A stretch of 64,000 bases of DNA from Anaspis maculata (lineage: Eukaryota > Arthropoda > Insecta > Coleoptera > Scraptiidae), in NCBI GenBank assembly GCA_949128115.1, contig OX421963.1:58027306-58091305 (forward strand), written 5' to 3'. Each line of letters begins with the position of its first letter. The stretch's first letter is position 1. Shown piece by piece: positions 35,671-47,640 of the stretch. The position numbers and the translations under genes were made by a program. Below the pieces are notes generated by a model that was not told the DNA's origin, did no database searches, and worked only from the letters and a program-made list of their open reading frames with translations.

Positions 35671-38600
35671 TTAATCGTAATCGTGACTGCTTTCCCTTTG
35701 GCTCAACAAGGCATCCTTCTCTTCTTCTGTCACTTCAGTCATGGTCGCCTGCAGCGCTCCTGTATTAATCCTCGAATTCACTCGATTCAGACCTTCGGTT
35801 GCACCTGACTCGGTAAGTCTGAAAAGGAAAGAAACTGAATAAGGCTCAGAATTCATTCCCTTTGATCTCAAGAATTCATCCTGATATAGCCAAGTTGATG
35901 ATAAAAATAAAATAAGTGTGGCTATTGTCTTGGTTGCTGTGGAAATAATTGTTGCAACAATGAAATCAATGATATTTAAACGATGTTTACAACGCCAACT
36001 TCATCACAAAAAGAGCTGAGTGTCCACATAGATTGTGGACCGCATTTATACTTACACTTGATCAATTTCATCATCGTCGTCATCATCGTTCAGCGCAAAG
36101 TAGGGATTATGCGCGGCCGGTCTGAATTTGTAAGCGGTAAGTACGAAAAACACGTAAGTGGCCATTTCTCGGAACATCTCGTCCAACCATCCGTACTGGA
36201 ATGGCACCGTGATCCGTAACAGGTACACTATGATCCTTGTTGAGTAAATGTAGCACACAATCATGACGTAGAAATGACGGAACAGCTTCAACTTTCGCAG
36301 GTTCATCGCTGCTTTCCCGTCGGTTTCCGAAGCCTCTTGCAAATGTCGTATGGACCAGACCACCGGGAACAAAATACAACCGCAGCACAGCAAATCGACG
36401 AGGATGAAGATGTTCGTCCAGGCCAGATGCTCGCGGGCGCCCTCTTCGCTTTCCTCGAGAATGATTTTGGCCACGTTGGCCAGAACTTGTAGAGGAATCA
36501 CGGTCATGAACAGGCGTTTGTCTCTGGGGGCCAAGACGTGCTTGATGAACGTCCATCCTGTGCCAATTAATACCAGAACGACGAAAAGCAGAGCTCCTTT
36601 CAGCAAATGAGCCACGTAGAACAGGACGGCCCAAGTGGCCAAGTGCACGCCCAATCGTTCAATGTAATGGTAATTCACCCCGTGAAAAGCCAAAGATATT
36701 GCTTTCAGGAACACCAGAACTGCCATCATGTAATGAATTTTGAACACTGGATGCCTCGACTGACGCAACAAAAATACCCAAAACATTCCGGAAAGTAAAA
36801 ACAATATTGCCATCATGGAGTATAGGGCAGGCAGCGGCATTTCGCCTGCCGATAAGTAACTGCTAATGTTCTGTTCCGTTATCTCTATGTGAAAATCGAC
36901 CATAACTTCGGTTCCCGGTTGGTAATTTGGACAGTTGTGGAAGTACAAGTTGTAGAGACCCTCTTCATCGACAGTAGCAATGGACACGGCAAACTGAAAA
37001 AAAAAACTTTTGTTGCAATGGAACACGGCAAAGAAATTTGCATTCTAATGCAGTCAGTACGATTTTATGCGCCATGAATTGGAGTAATATTGCCTCTTTG
37101 CACAAACAAGAGCTACATTTTAAATGTCAGCCTCTTCAGTTCGATCGTTAGTCGTTTCAAGCCTGCAAATTGTGATGCCGCAATGCCACGTGGCAAAACT
37201 CTGTTCCACGGAACATTGCCTTAATTTTGAGATGTGTTGCCACGATGGCGGTCGATGCAGACACTGTATGCAGGTGATCAAAAATTGGACGAGAAATTTA
37301 TAGATCAAAAGAGTTGGAGTCATGAAAGTCACCACCAAGTAGATTCAAAATTTAATGCCTATCAAGATAAAAGAAATCGCGTCCGAATGTCTCCAGCCGT
37401 TTCTGAAATACCCTGAAAGTAGTGTAGTCCAGGAATTTTAGCTGTTTATCGCAAATAGCGAACAAAAATGAAAACTAGCCGGATTTTTGTATATAAGCTC
37501 AGTTAGGCATGTAGTTCAACATACTAAAAGTCCTCAAGAATCCGGTGTGAGCTTCGGCCGTTGTGGCCTCGAGAAGAACTTGAGGGTCAGTTTGTCGCGT
37601 ATATCTCGTGAACAATAGCAGTCGGGAAAAAAGTTCCCAGGAAGAAATTGTTGGAAATTTTATTGTCTACAAGAAAGGTCCTCACACATTTCATCGTCAG
37701 TCATCTCCTTCTTCGTCAAAACACAAGAAAATAAAAATAGTCTAGATGCTCGATGCTGAAGACTGGTATGGACCTTGAGTTTTATGATGGCGGAGTGCCA
37801 CTTCGTAGAGGTGTTGTTTGATCCACTATCTATTGATTGAAACTTGAAGCCATCAAGACGAACTATGCCGGCGGCATATACAGGGTGAAATAAAAATAAA
37901 AAGTTAAATATTTGTACCTCGAGAATCAAAATAGGTGAAGACAATGTAAATCGCCATAAATAATTCTGATTTCATGGTCATGAAGTCGTCGTAAACTTGA
38001 ATTAAATATCTTGAGCCGTTCTTGGAATATCTTCAAAAGACTGAAGTTGTCACCAAAAAAAAAAAATTTCGTCTACTAATCAGAAAAAAAGTTGACTGTG
38101 TTTTTTCTAAAATTAGTTGACCTAGAGAGGGCTTTTCACTGTAATTTCATTTTAAATGTAATTTATCATTGTTTCGATTCAAAACACCAAGTTTCGATTC
38201 AATATCTGAAGAATTACTGATATACGGAAAACTATTTTTTTTCGTAACGACTTCAGTCTTCTGAAGATATTTCAGAAACGGCTGAACATATTTGATTCAA
38301 GTTAACGACGACTTCATGGTCATGAAATTAGAAATATTTTTGGCGATTTACATGTCTTCATCTATTTTGGTTCTTGAGGTACATTTGTTCAACTTTCTAT
38401 TTTTATGTCACCCTGTATATGCCGCCGGCATAGTTGGTATTGATGGCATTAAGTTTCGATCAAAAGAGAATGGATCGAACAACACCTCTACCAAGTGGCA
38501 CCCTGCCATCATAAAACTCAAGGTCCGTACAGTCTTCGGCATCGAGCATCTGGACTATTTAGCTTTTCTTGTGTTTTGACGGAGAAGAAGTGGACTGATG

Positions 38601-41600
38601 ATGGAATATGTGAGGACCTTTCTTGTTGACAACACAATTTCCAACAATTTTGCCCCAAAAGCTTTTCCTCCAAGTGCCATCGTTTACGAGATAAACACGA
38701 AAAACTGATCCTCAAGTTCTTCTCGAGGCCACAACGGCCGAAGCTCACACCGAATTCTTGAGGACTTTCACTATGTTAAACTAGTGGTCGATTTCATGAA
38801 AATTGAAATTTGTCAATAAATCAGTGATTTTTCAAGATACTCGGATGAAATTTGATAATTACATACATTTTGTCATGAAAATTTCAACTATCTGGGAAAA
38901 CCTCAAATCTTTTCCCCAAATCATCTTATTGTGAAGATTGTCAATTAAGCTCCATCATTAAAGTTCGGTCTCGACAACCCAGGCCGGTTTTACATTTTCA
39001 ACAGGAGAATTTCCGGGAAATTGAAAAAAGAATAGTTGGAAAATGTTCAAGAACCAGTAACCTATTCTTTGAAAAAATTTCAATATGGCGGTCAAGATGC
39101 CGGCGGAATCATGAAACTCAGCTTGAAAATAAGAATGTTCATACGAGACAAAAACAGTTTCAAGTTTCATGACAATCGTTCCACTAATAACAGATTTCAA
39201 TATGGCGGCGGAATCATGAAATTCAGCTTGAAAATAAGAATGATTATACGAGACAGGGGTGAGTTCCAAGTTACATGAAAATCGTTTCACTAATAAGAGA
39301 CTTCAATCTGGCGACCAAGATGGCGCCGTAACCATGGAATCTAATCTACCCACTGGCCACCCTTGAGGACCTAAGCTTTTCATCGGAAAAAGTTCCAAGG
39401 CTCTACCTTCATTCCCCGAGGAAGAATAGGGTGATTGCATGAAATTCGTTCACCTGACCACCGGCAGGCAGCGCAAGGATCGAGTTATGTTTTGACGTTT
39501 GTTAGGGAATTGCATTGGGACACATAACAGGTGTAAGCCATTGTTAGAATGATTAGACATCACAATCTTGATCTCGTAAACGCCGAACAAAACAGTATGT
39601 GAACAAAACACGTAAAAATTACAGTATTTAGTGAGGTTAGTCCGGTTGACGTTGACTCCGCATGGATGAAACTTGACAGATGACAATGACACTATTGACA
39701 TTTTGCCATAAACTCCCTCTACATGCAATCACCCTATACAACTTCTTACTTTCTACACGGACTCACGGACAGACAGACAGACAAACCGGCCATATAAGCG
39801 TCATTTTCTTACGAAAATGCGCTTAAAATATGATGAAAATCTGTTCACAGGATAAAAAGTTGGAAAATTTTCAGTTTTTTCAGAGAGAAAAACTCGAAAA
39901 CCGTGGTTCCGATTTCGAAAATTTTACCTCAAAAAATGTATAAAATCTTTTCTCCAACTTCCAATCAGAGCATGTCTGCAACTGAAATGAATATTTGTTG
40001 GGACTCACCGTATGTCGAGGTTTGCACTGCATTTTTTCAAATTCACGGAATGTGTAATTTTCATTTTGAGAAAATTACCCTCGGAAAACTGGAACCGTGT
40101 CGATTTCGTGAAACCGGGTTTACCACGACGCCCAATCCAATCTGCTTTCAATATCAGTCAGAAATTTTCAAAAAAAAAGTCGATCCCCGAGTAGGAATGA
40201 ATTTTTGAGTGGCGTACTGCATCAAAAGCGAGTCGTCCTGGTCAAAACACGGATGAGAGGCCCTCTCGGGTGGCAACGGCTAGGAGAAATTTTGAAAGTT
40301 CATAACGCCCGACTGGAAAATGGTGGAAAACTGCAACTGCAGACTTAATTTGACTCGTTTGTTGTGTTGCGTCCTGCCAAATTTGATTCCAATCCAAGGG
40401 GATAGATTTTGAATTATTAAATGGTAAAGTATTGAATTTTGACATTTTTCATTATTTGACAGATGGCAGATAGGGCAATGATTTTTCTGTTCTGAATACA
40501 GTTGTTCAAGGGCTTTCAAAACAACATATTGCAAGTCCAGTCAAGGTTAATGTTTCATGAGATAAAGCTTTTGTCAGTTTTTGATAGTGGCACTTCCGTT
40601 TGACAGATGACAGTCAAAAACTAATCGGCTCATTCAACAGCACGACCATGGAGGGTTGAGATAACCTCCATGAGCAAGACCTTGTCTGTATACCAAATTT
40701 TAAGTCGATCAGATTACCAGTCTGACAGCTATTGTCAGAACGTTTTCCCTGCATCCTGCATCATCACATAACTTTCCCTTGAACGGGCCAGGAAAGTAAA
40801 AGACAGACACATTTTTGTATGGTGCAGCACAAAAAAATTGTGAAGAGCTTTGACCAAAGTTGCCCAAAAACGTCCAGCAAAGACAGCATGTAAAGTGGTT
40901 GCCTTTCTATTTCAACTTGGCACCAAACACCTTTTTTATGAATTATGTGGGTACATAACATATGGAGTACCAACTTAACTATTGGTGTTAACTCACAGTA
41001 GCATTGTAGTAAGTTGCTCCTTGACGTTTTTCAGAAGTGATAACAAAATCATAATTATCACAGTGATTTGGCTCTTGCCTCTTCCGCCTATGCTGCCCAG
41101 ATAACAAATTCATTGGAATCTCCTTCTTTTCTTTGTAAATGTGTACAAGCTGTTGATTCCTGCACTTCACTTTCAACTTCTTATTCTTGAGATCGAGGAT
41201 GAAGTAAAGAATGTTCACTTCGCTTTCGGTTGCAAGAGGCTTTTGTAAAATGCACCACTCTTGGTGGCTGTCCAAGTACGGGTTCATTGCATCATTTATC
41301 GTCCTATCTAGACTGAAACCAAACTACAGATTCATCATTAGTTTTGGTGGTTTTGATATGTTTATTGCAACACTCACTATCAATGATTCATTCTCAGACG
41401 TGGAACGAAAATTGTGCAGCTGAACATCCAACAAGCCCCCTTGGTAGAAGCCGAAAGTACTCAGCGCTATGTACTTTCTGGCATCGTTCTGGAATTGAGC
41501 GGAATTAGATTTTTTTGAGGAATTCATAGCAAAAATTGGCTCACAGTGATATCCAACTTATGTTTTCGGCCAAGGCACACAACCGTCGATAGTAATAGTA

Positions 41601-41625
41601 TAAAAAGATTGTGAATTAGTTGCAT
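35671..41625 (-). CDS. GPR107: GPR107/GPR108-like seven-pass membrane protein with GOLD domain, five exons
   Basis: Golgi/endosomal LU7TM protein linked to membrane traffic. Minus-strand exons are 41545-41625, 41378-41488, 40997-41323, 36056-36993 and 35671-35818. All have GT-AG introns (56, 54, 4003 and 237 bp), and the phases sum to 534 residues plus stop. Exon 1 encodes a clear signal peptide (MQLIHNLFILLLSTVVCLG). The luminal domain carries family marks LSTFGF, GFSLDRT and EEGLYNLYFHNC. The membrane region starts near residue 229 after SYLSAGEMPLP. Conserved blocks include HLLKGALL, VVWSIRHLQEAS and TDGKAA. The acidic run DDDDDDDE follows YKFRPAAHNPY, and the last exon gives a short cytosolic tail. 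Exon 4 ends CAAGT|GTAAGT, so the tail exon is spliced rather than ending at the nearby stop. The 4-kb intron is filled with foldback repeats. The gene sits head-to-head with QTMAN. Confidence 0.93.
37512..38783. mobile_element. TAG-ended palindromic element D inside the GPR107 intron
   Basis: The left end TAGTTCAACATACTAAAAGTCC-like (37512-37533) and the right end (read back as TAGTTTAACATAGTGAAAGTC) are inverse copies. The arms are about 600 bp and include GGTGTGAGCTTCGGCCGTTG and TATGCCGGCGGCATA blocks. Flanks are ATG and GTG, matching at two of three bases. The centre is near 38110. It lies within the transcribed 4-kb intron. Confidence 0.83.
38800..40745. repeat. Dispersed repeat D, copy 2, in the GPR107 intron
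   Basis: Direct copy of 28930-29985 with an extra central segment (about 39060-39830). That segment contains a duplicated block (GGCGGAATCATGAAACTCAG, then CTTGAAAATAAGAATG) and a GGACAGACAGACAGACAAACC run. Non-coding. Confidence 0.75.
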
Positions 41626-42357
41626 TTTGTTAGAAACTCTTCCAAGTTGGTGTTAAGCGTTTAGGATTAATTAAAAATTAAGTGTTACGAACTACGTTCC
41701 GCGATTGTTGGCCAGAATTTCACACATGTCACATTTAGGGAATCGGGGCTGTGATATCGTTAGCCGAACATTGCAGAGTTGTACAGCTGATGGTCCTCAC
41801 GACGTCGTTTTAGAATAACAGACGGCAAACGTTTTAATTTTCGCTTTTCCAAGACTTTTCAAGAGGAAAAACGAAATGTGAAAGAAATGTCACAAACGTC
41901 AAAAATTCTGGTTGACGCGAGGGCTTGACGTTTTGGTGCCAACCCATCAACATCATCTGACAACAACCGTTGAATGTTGAATGTCCCTGAACACCACAAT
42001 CGAAACTAAAAGCAAAAAGCAAGTAAACCTGGGAAAATAACAGAGAAACTTTGCAAGTGGGAAGTGGCTTTGTTCATAGCCTCCAGTTAATTAGCCTCAA
42101 TTTGCTTTGGCGCGTTAAGACAAATCATTATAATTTTTTGTAAATCGAAATATTCTGAACACTTCTGCAACCAATTATACATATGACCTTGAAGCTGACG
42201 TTTAATCCAGTTCCAGAGCACAAAACAACATAACCTTAAAATGTAGAAAAACGGAAGAGGATGGAAGAGATTCAAGTTTAGGTAGCAGCTTGTCTATGGT
42301 TAATTGGTGACAGAGATGTGGTGAATTCAGAATACCGAATGACTGGAACGTTGCAAA
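41626..42357. promoter_or_regulatory. Shared 5' region between GPR107-like and QTMAN genes
   Basis: The start codons of two divergently read genes are 732 bp apart, with no recognised repeat between them. This is the expected layout of a bidirectional promoter. I see no clear TATA box at a suitable distance for either gene. Several short reading frames here have no family support. Confidence 0.5.
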
Positions 42358-43721
42358 ATGGAAGTGGTGTCACAGTTCGAAAGTATGAGCGTTTCCAAAG
42401 ACACTCCATATCAATTAAAAATATTAATCATTGAACCTTATTACGGGGGCTCCCACAAGACATTTATTGATACCTTGATGTCACGTAAGTATTTACCGTA
42501 AAGTCTATTCTGTCGAGTAATACGCAACGTGCTCATTTAGATTTTCCAAAGTGTACGTTGGTTTCACTGCCTGCTAAAAAATGGCACTGGAGAGCCAGAT
42601 GCGGAGCTCTAATGGTCAACAATTTGATACCCGACAACGTCTCCGAAGACATACTGTTTTGTAGCTCTGTACTCAATTTGCCTGAATTGCTAGGCATCCG
42701 CCCTGAGCTCCAGAGAATGAAAAAAATCGTATACTTTCACGAAAACCAACTCATCTATCCTGTAAGGGAAATCAAACAGAGAGACATTCAGTTCGCTTAC
42801 AACCAAATCGTCACGTGCTTGGCCGCCGACATTGTTCTTTTCAATTCTGAGTTCAACATGTCATCTTTCCTGAGCAATATCAAAAACGTAATTCGAATGT
42901 TACCAGATGCAAAGCCAAAGAACTTGCGTGAGGTAATCGAACCTAAATCTAAAGTTCTGTATTTCCCAGTTGAATTTCCCAAACTCGTTCTAATTGAAAA
43001 ACAAGCAGTTTTGCACATCATGTGGCCACATCGATGGGAACATGATAAAGGCCCTGAAGTATTTTTCTCGGTGCTGTTTCGTTTGAAAAAAGAAGGAATA
43101 CCTTTTAAAGTCTCGGTTCTGGGAGAAAGTTTTACTGATAATCCGGACATATTCGCGCTTGCTCAAAGCACGTTGCAAACGGAAATTTCTCATTTTGGGT
43201 ATCTCAAAGGTAAAAATGAATATTTCAGTGTTCTGATGTCAGGGCATGTGGTGGTGTCCACTGCGAAGCACGAATTTTTTGGAGTTTCAGTGTAAGTTTA
43301 CTATACTTTCTTCCTGCGTGTTTTGAAACAATATTTTTTCAGACTTGAAGCAGTATACTGCGGATGCTACCCATTAGTTCCAAATACATTGGTTTATCCA
43401 GAGATTTATCCTGAAGGATGTTTGTATTCCACTTCTGAAGACTTATATTTAAGGCTGAAAACCTTTTGTAAATCCCCAACATTGGCTGTGGATGCCAGGA
43501 AGAACCTGAATATTGATTTTGAACCATATTCGCCTGCTAAAATCACCGAGAGTTTTACCGAAATTTTGAAAAATTTCATCAATAAGTACCCATTGTATTT
43601 TATTTATTACCTAAAACAATGCGCGAAGTATCTGCTTTATTGCACTTTCCGAAGTATGTATGAGAGAGATAGAAGGCATTTTAACTTCCAAAATGTTTTC
43701 TTGAGCCTCTGTTGCCACTGA
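42358..43721 (+). CDS. QTMAN: tRNA-queuosine alpha-mannosyltransferase (GTDC1), three exons
   Basis: GT-B glycosyltransferase that mannosylates queuosine at the wobble base of cytosolic tRNA-Asp. Exons are 42358-42484, 42541-43291 and 43343-43721, with 56- and 51-bp GT-AG introns. The protein has 418 residues (human about 458). The N-terminal Rossmann half has IIEPYYGGSHK (24-34), LPAKKWHWRAR (52-62) and YFHENQLIYPV (107-117). The C-terminal half has MWPHRWEHDK (203-212), VSVLGE and STAKHEFFG. The GT-B E-x7-E motif is E287/E295, running into LEAVYCGCYP, which is itself split by intron 2. The start is the first Met, 20 codons before KILIIEP. The last 45 or so residues (rich in Tyr, Phe and Cys) resemble nothing in the family and may be read-through of a missed splice donor. 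Divergent from GPR107. Confidence 0.93.
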
Positions 43722-43799
43722 AATCATACTTGTTATTGCAAATCTGCGACGAGATCTATTAGTCCAGGTGTGCCAGGGAGCAAAAATTAGCTCAATAGT

Positions 43800-43939
43800 G
43801 GCAATTCTGTAAAATTTAAAGGCCCCTTAAAATTTTTAAAGGCGTCGGTAACCTAGTAACGATCAGAAATGGGCTTCACGATTGGCTGATTTTCTTTTAA
43901 CGGCCTTTAAATTTAAACGGGTTTGATACAGAATTAGCC
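43800..43939. repeat. Short palindromic MITE-like unit after QTMAN
   Basis: The left arm GGCAATTCTGTAAAATTTAAAGG returns inverted as GGCCTTTAAATTTAAAC, then TGATACAGAATTAGCC, separated by about 90 bp. Non-coding. Confidence 0.6.
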
Positions 43940-44043
43940 CTGATAAGGAAATAATTGTTTATAGGCTGGAAACTAGCTTAAAACGATCTGTGCAGCTTGG
44001 GTTTTAACATACTAATTTCCCCCCTTTCGGAAATGTCGGCGTC

Positions 44044-44472
44044 ATGTCCCCATTACCAACAAGAAGTGCATCAGCATGGTTTTTGCCGAATATCTTAATT
44101 TTGGGTCATCTGACAGCAAAAGATGTAAGTAGTCATTTTGAAGCCAATGAAATTCCTTACAGTTTGGTTTTTGAACTTAACTTTCTGCGACCTATGGTCT
44201 TTGAGATAGGGCTTCTGGAAGCGAGAGTCATTGTCGTGAAAGCTCCATGGCCACTTCACTCGAAAAACGAAAATTTCGATGTGACAAAAAAATTCAAAAT
44301 GAGATTTCTCGAGAATCCTTCAAGCTATAGTTGCGGTGATGGTCTTAAACTCTTCCTCTTGAACCGTAGATTACGAATATTGAAAAGTCAAAAACGTCAC
44401 ATCGTACATATACAAGGTGTACTAAAGGAATCAAATCAGATCAGAGAAATTCTACATATTTCTTCGATTTAG
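44044..44472 (+). CDS. Unrecognised 142-codon reading frame downstream of QTMAN
   Basis: Open frame of 142 codons starting MSPLPTRSAS. It is moderately hydrophobic in its first third and basic near the end. I recognise no domain and see no intron signals that extend it. It lies 322 bp past the QTMAN stop and next to a small palindrome (43800-43939). It could be a chance or repeat-derived frame; in this sequence, frames of this length do occur inside repeats. Confidence 0.15.
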   Translation: MSPLPTRSASAWFLPNILILGHLTAKDVSSHFEANEIPYSLVFELNFLRPMVFEIGLLEARVIVVKAPWPLHSKNENFDVTKKFKMRFLENPSSYSCGDGLKLFLLNRRLRILKSQKRHIVHIQGVLKESNQIREILHISSI

Positions 44473-45315
44473 CCTATGCAAGACTTTAAGCACCTATCAC
44501 GAGTCCAACATCAATATGTATTTGCTCTGTAAGCTTTACTTAATACACTCGGGAAGTGGTCAGCTCACAGCTTTCCCGTGAAATGTTTGAAAGGCCCTCT
44601 AAAATCATCAAAATTTACAGTAGCAAGAAATGTATGTAATATACCACCGGTGTTGCAACACTCGTTAGCCCATTTGATTATCTGAAAAATGAAAGCTAGA
44701 ATAAGAAAACAGTACCATATTACGATGATATATTTTTGACAATTTAACAATCAAATTGCTGTCAGTGAAAGCAATAAAATTAATATTTGAGATTTACGAA
44801 TCACCCTGTACAGTTGAGTGCGAAATAATTCATACGGCAAATTCCCCATTAGTGAAGTTGGCTTTCATTTGTCAGTGGCATGGCAGCTCGATTATCAGTG
44901 ACCGCAAATACGTATTATCGTTTAATAACAGATCACAAAAAAGCAATCACCATTGCAAAGCTGGATGAAGGGTGGTCTTTGGCGAGGGTAGTGAACCCCC
45001 TAACTCTTAAGCTTATGCGCCTGGATGGATAGGCAACCCAACATACTTCAATTTAATTCAACTTATTTGATTAAATCATTTTTCCCGCTTTTGGAACTGC
45101 TTGGCCGGTGATCATCTAGTATCAGCAGGACACCATCCTGTTGTGCATCCTTCTTGTGGTTCGAGGATAGAGGTCCTGGACGTGTTGAGATCGATTTTAA
45201 CCTCTAGTTTGAACGCAGTAAGACACAGAAATTAGTTGTAACATAACATCATTGTATCAACTTCTATATACATGTCGAAGTGTTTAAATAAAAGGCACGT
45301 TCCTATACCTGACCG

Positions 45316-46376
45316 CCAGTGGCGTAGCCAAGGGGGGGGGCTAGGGGGCTATAGCCCCCCCAGACAGTCTCGCTTTTTCACCGAAGCAATGAAAAAATTT
45401 GAACAAAATAAAAAAATTATTGTGTTTGACTGTTATCTTCTTTATCATTTAGAAAATAGATCATTAGTCTCTCTGTGTAAGAGTTGCACTGCGATTGGAT
45501 TGCACGTTTTTTTTCAATTGGTGCGGAGAGAGAAACTCTTCCGGTTTAAGGACGGAGTTGAATTGGTAAGATAAGCGTTGCGGAATCAATTCCTGTGGGT
45601 TTATTTCTTGACAGAATCTCACTATTCAGGTTTCTCCCGAAAGCTACAAGGATGCACTTTGGTTTGAGCCCATTGGCATTTCCAAAATCCAAAAATCAAT
45701 TATTCATCCAAGAATAAAAAAAGATATTTTTCGATTTTGGAAATGCCAATGGGCTCAAACCAAACTGCATCCTTGTAGCTTTCAAGAGAGAGCTAAATGG
45801 TAAGATTCTGTCAAGGAATGAACCTACAGGGATTATTGATTCCACAACGCTTATTTTACCGATATAACTCCGTCCTCAAGCAAGTATCCTCACCCACCTA
45901 TCAGGCTTATTTTGTAACTTCTCGTTTACTAACGACTCGTTAGCGAACGATTATCGTTCAGACTGCCAGCTAACGACTCGTTAGCGAACGATTATCGTTC
46001 AGACTGTCACTATCGATAGATCTAACAAGAGCACGAAAAATCGTATTTCGTGAACAGCTGCGTTCGGCCGTATCGTTTGTATGTGCCGAACGATCGTGTA
46101 TGACGTTTCTACGTGCGCGCAGCTCAGCTGTCAGTTTGCAAGTGTCATTACTCATTACTACCATTCATTACTGTCATTTTCCCGCAAACCCGGGGAATAC
46201 TGAATTTATCACCTACTTCAATTTAAGGTAGGTAACATTGGTACCACAATAATTATACTCAAAATTAGGATGACCAAGGCCCTTTTTCCGGGGGGGGTTC
46301 GCCTTTGGCGCAGCTTGCTCCGCTCGCTTTCGTTAGCCCCCCCCCCCCCCATGGCTAAATCCTGGCTGCGCCACTG
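45316..46376. mobile_element. hAT-like element with CAGTGGCGTAGCC end, copy 2
   Basis: Ends are CCAGTGGCGTAGCC and GGCTGCGCCACTG. The flanks CCTGACCG (45308-45315) and CCTGACCC (46377-46384) match at 7 of 8 bases, fitting an 8-bp hAT duplication. The subterminal regions are G-runs (left) and a 14-C run (46337-46350). An internal palindrome occupies 45555-45870. Non-coding. Confidence 0.82.
45928..46010. repeat. 41-bp tandem duplication
   Basis: The unit TAACGACTCGTTAGCGAACG, then ATTATCGTTCAGACTG, occurs twice in a row and is itself rich in CGTTAG/CTAACG inverted words. It lies inside the hAT-like copy 2. Confidence 0.85.
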
Positions 46377-47640
46377 CCTGACCCACAGATGCCTGACCCT
46401 ACCTCAACGCTGGTAACTAGAATAGCTGAGTTTTCTAAATTGTTTCCTAAAAGATGAGTTTTCCCTAATAATTATTTCAAAGCCGTCACACATCAATACT
46501 CCGATGAACACCTGATTCTTCACCTTGACCAACATTTAAACTTTGTTTTGGGTATATTCTTATCGTGGACGTGGATTCATCAGATTCAACATTTAAGTTA
46601 GTGTTATAGGTTATGTTAGGGTTAGGCCCAGCGTCTAGCCACCGAAAAAGGAGTGTGTGAATTTTGCGAGCGAGTTGGAACTTTTTCTTTTCTCTTCTGT
46701 TGTTTCCCCTGTTCCCTACAATCTAAGTTCGTGGGCCAGTGTGCGTGCGGGGCTCCTCCTATTATGAACCTCTTTTCAAAGGCTGCGTTTCTTATATCTG
46801 GACTATTCTTTTTGCATTGCTCTTTTTAGGCTACTATGGTAATCTTTTGCCCGTTTTGGAAGGGATTGGATATGGCTGGTGCCTTTGTGGAGAATTGGAT
46901 CTATTTTTCATCTTGAATTGCCCTTGAAGCTTAGAAGAATATCACGACCGCGAGTGTCTACCTATAGGCGGGAATGTAAAACCCAATTTCACCCTTCCAA
47001 AAACTTCGCAATCAATGGTGTACGCGAACAATTTCTCAAGTCAAGGTACAAACTCAGTGTGAAGATCTTTTTGACTGAACCCCGTACTGTCTTGTGTTTG
47101 TGAGAAGTGAACCCACCCTATTGTTGCTTAAAACCTACAAAGGTGCTCGCCGACGAACTAACTCGAAAAGGCTTCAAAACAACGATTTTTCCCTATAAAT
47201 AAATATCAGGTCGCTAACCAACTATTGAGCCGTAACAATTCATTATAGGTACAAATTTCTTAGACCGTCGCGTCGTCGGGTGTTCAGGTAATTATACGAA
47301 CAGCTTCTAAAATTGATTTTCCATTTCATGATCAAACAATTTCCATTAACTTTCGGGTGGATACTACAGCAAATTAATTAGTTACGCGGAACCAACCGAA
47401 CGTTCCTCTAGGTGAAACTCCTCTCCATAACATTCAATTATAATAATTCTCTTGCACTTACTAATCCAACCAACATGGAAATCCAAATAACTGCAGTTGC
47501 ACGCTAAAACAAAGTAATTAGTTTCAAGGAAGGAGGCGAGGAGTCGTTGTCCTAAACCGATTATTATCAACAATCGCGACTCTACGGAAGGGTCCGACCC
47601 AGAATTTAACAAACGCGATTTTAGTTATTTCCAATTATTA

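Larger units (their letters stand above)
44985..47640 (+). repeat. Dispersed non-coding repeat R, copy 2, split by a hAT-like insertion
   Basis: Same order of blocks as the minus strand of 19150-20530. It is interrupted at 45316-46376 by the CAGTGGCGTAGCC element: the left part ends in ..TTCCTATACCTGACCG and the right resumes CCTGACCC. Removing the insert restores co-linearity with copy 1. No shared long frame. Confidence 0.82.

Noticed and set aside
36107..36634. 175-codon minus-strand frame inside the large GPR107 exon
   Set aside because: It is the same exon in another frame. The GPR107 frame has clear family motifs; this one gives low-complexity, Arg-rich sequence.
42797..43150. 117-codon minus-strand frame over QTMAN exon 2
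   Set aside because: Antisense shadow of a well-supported exon.
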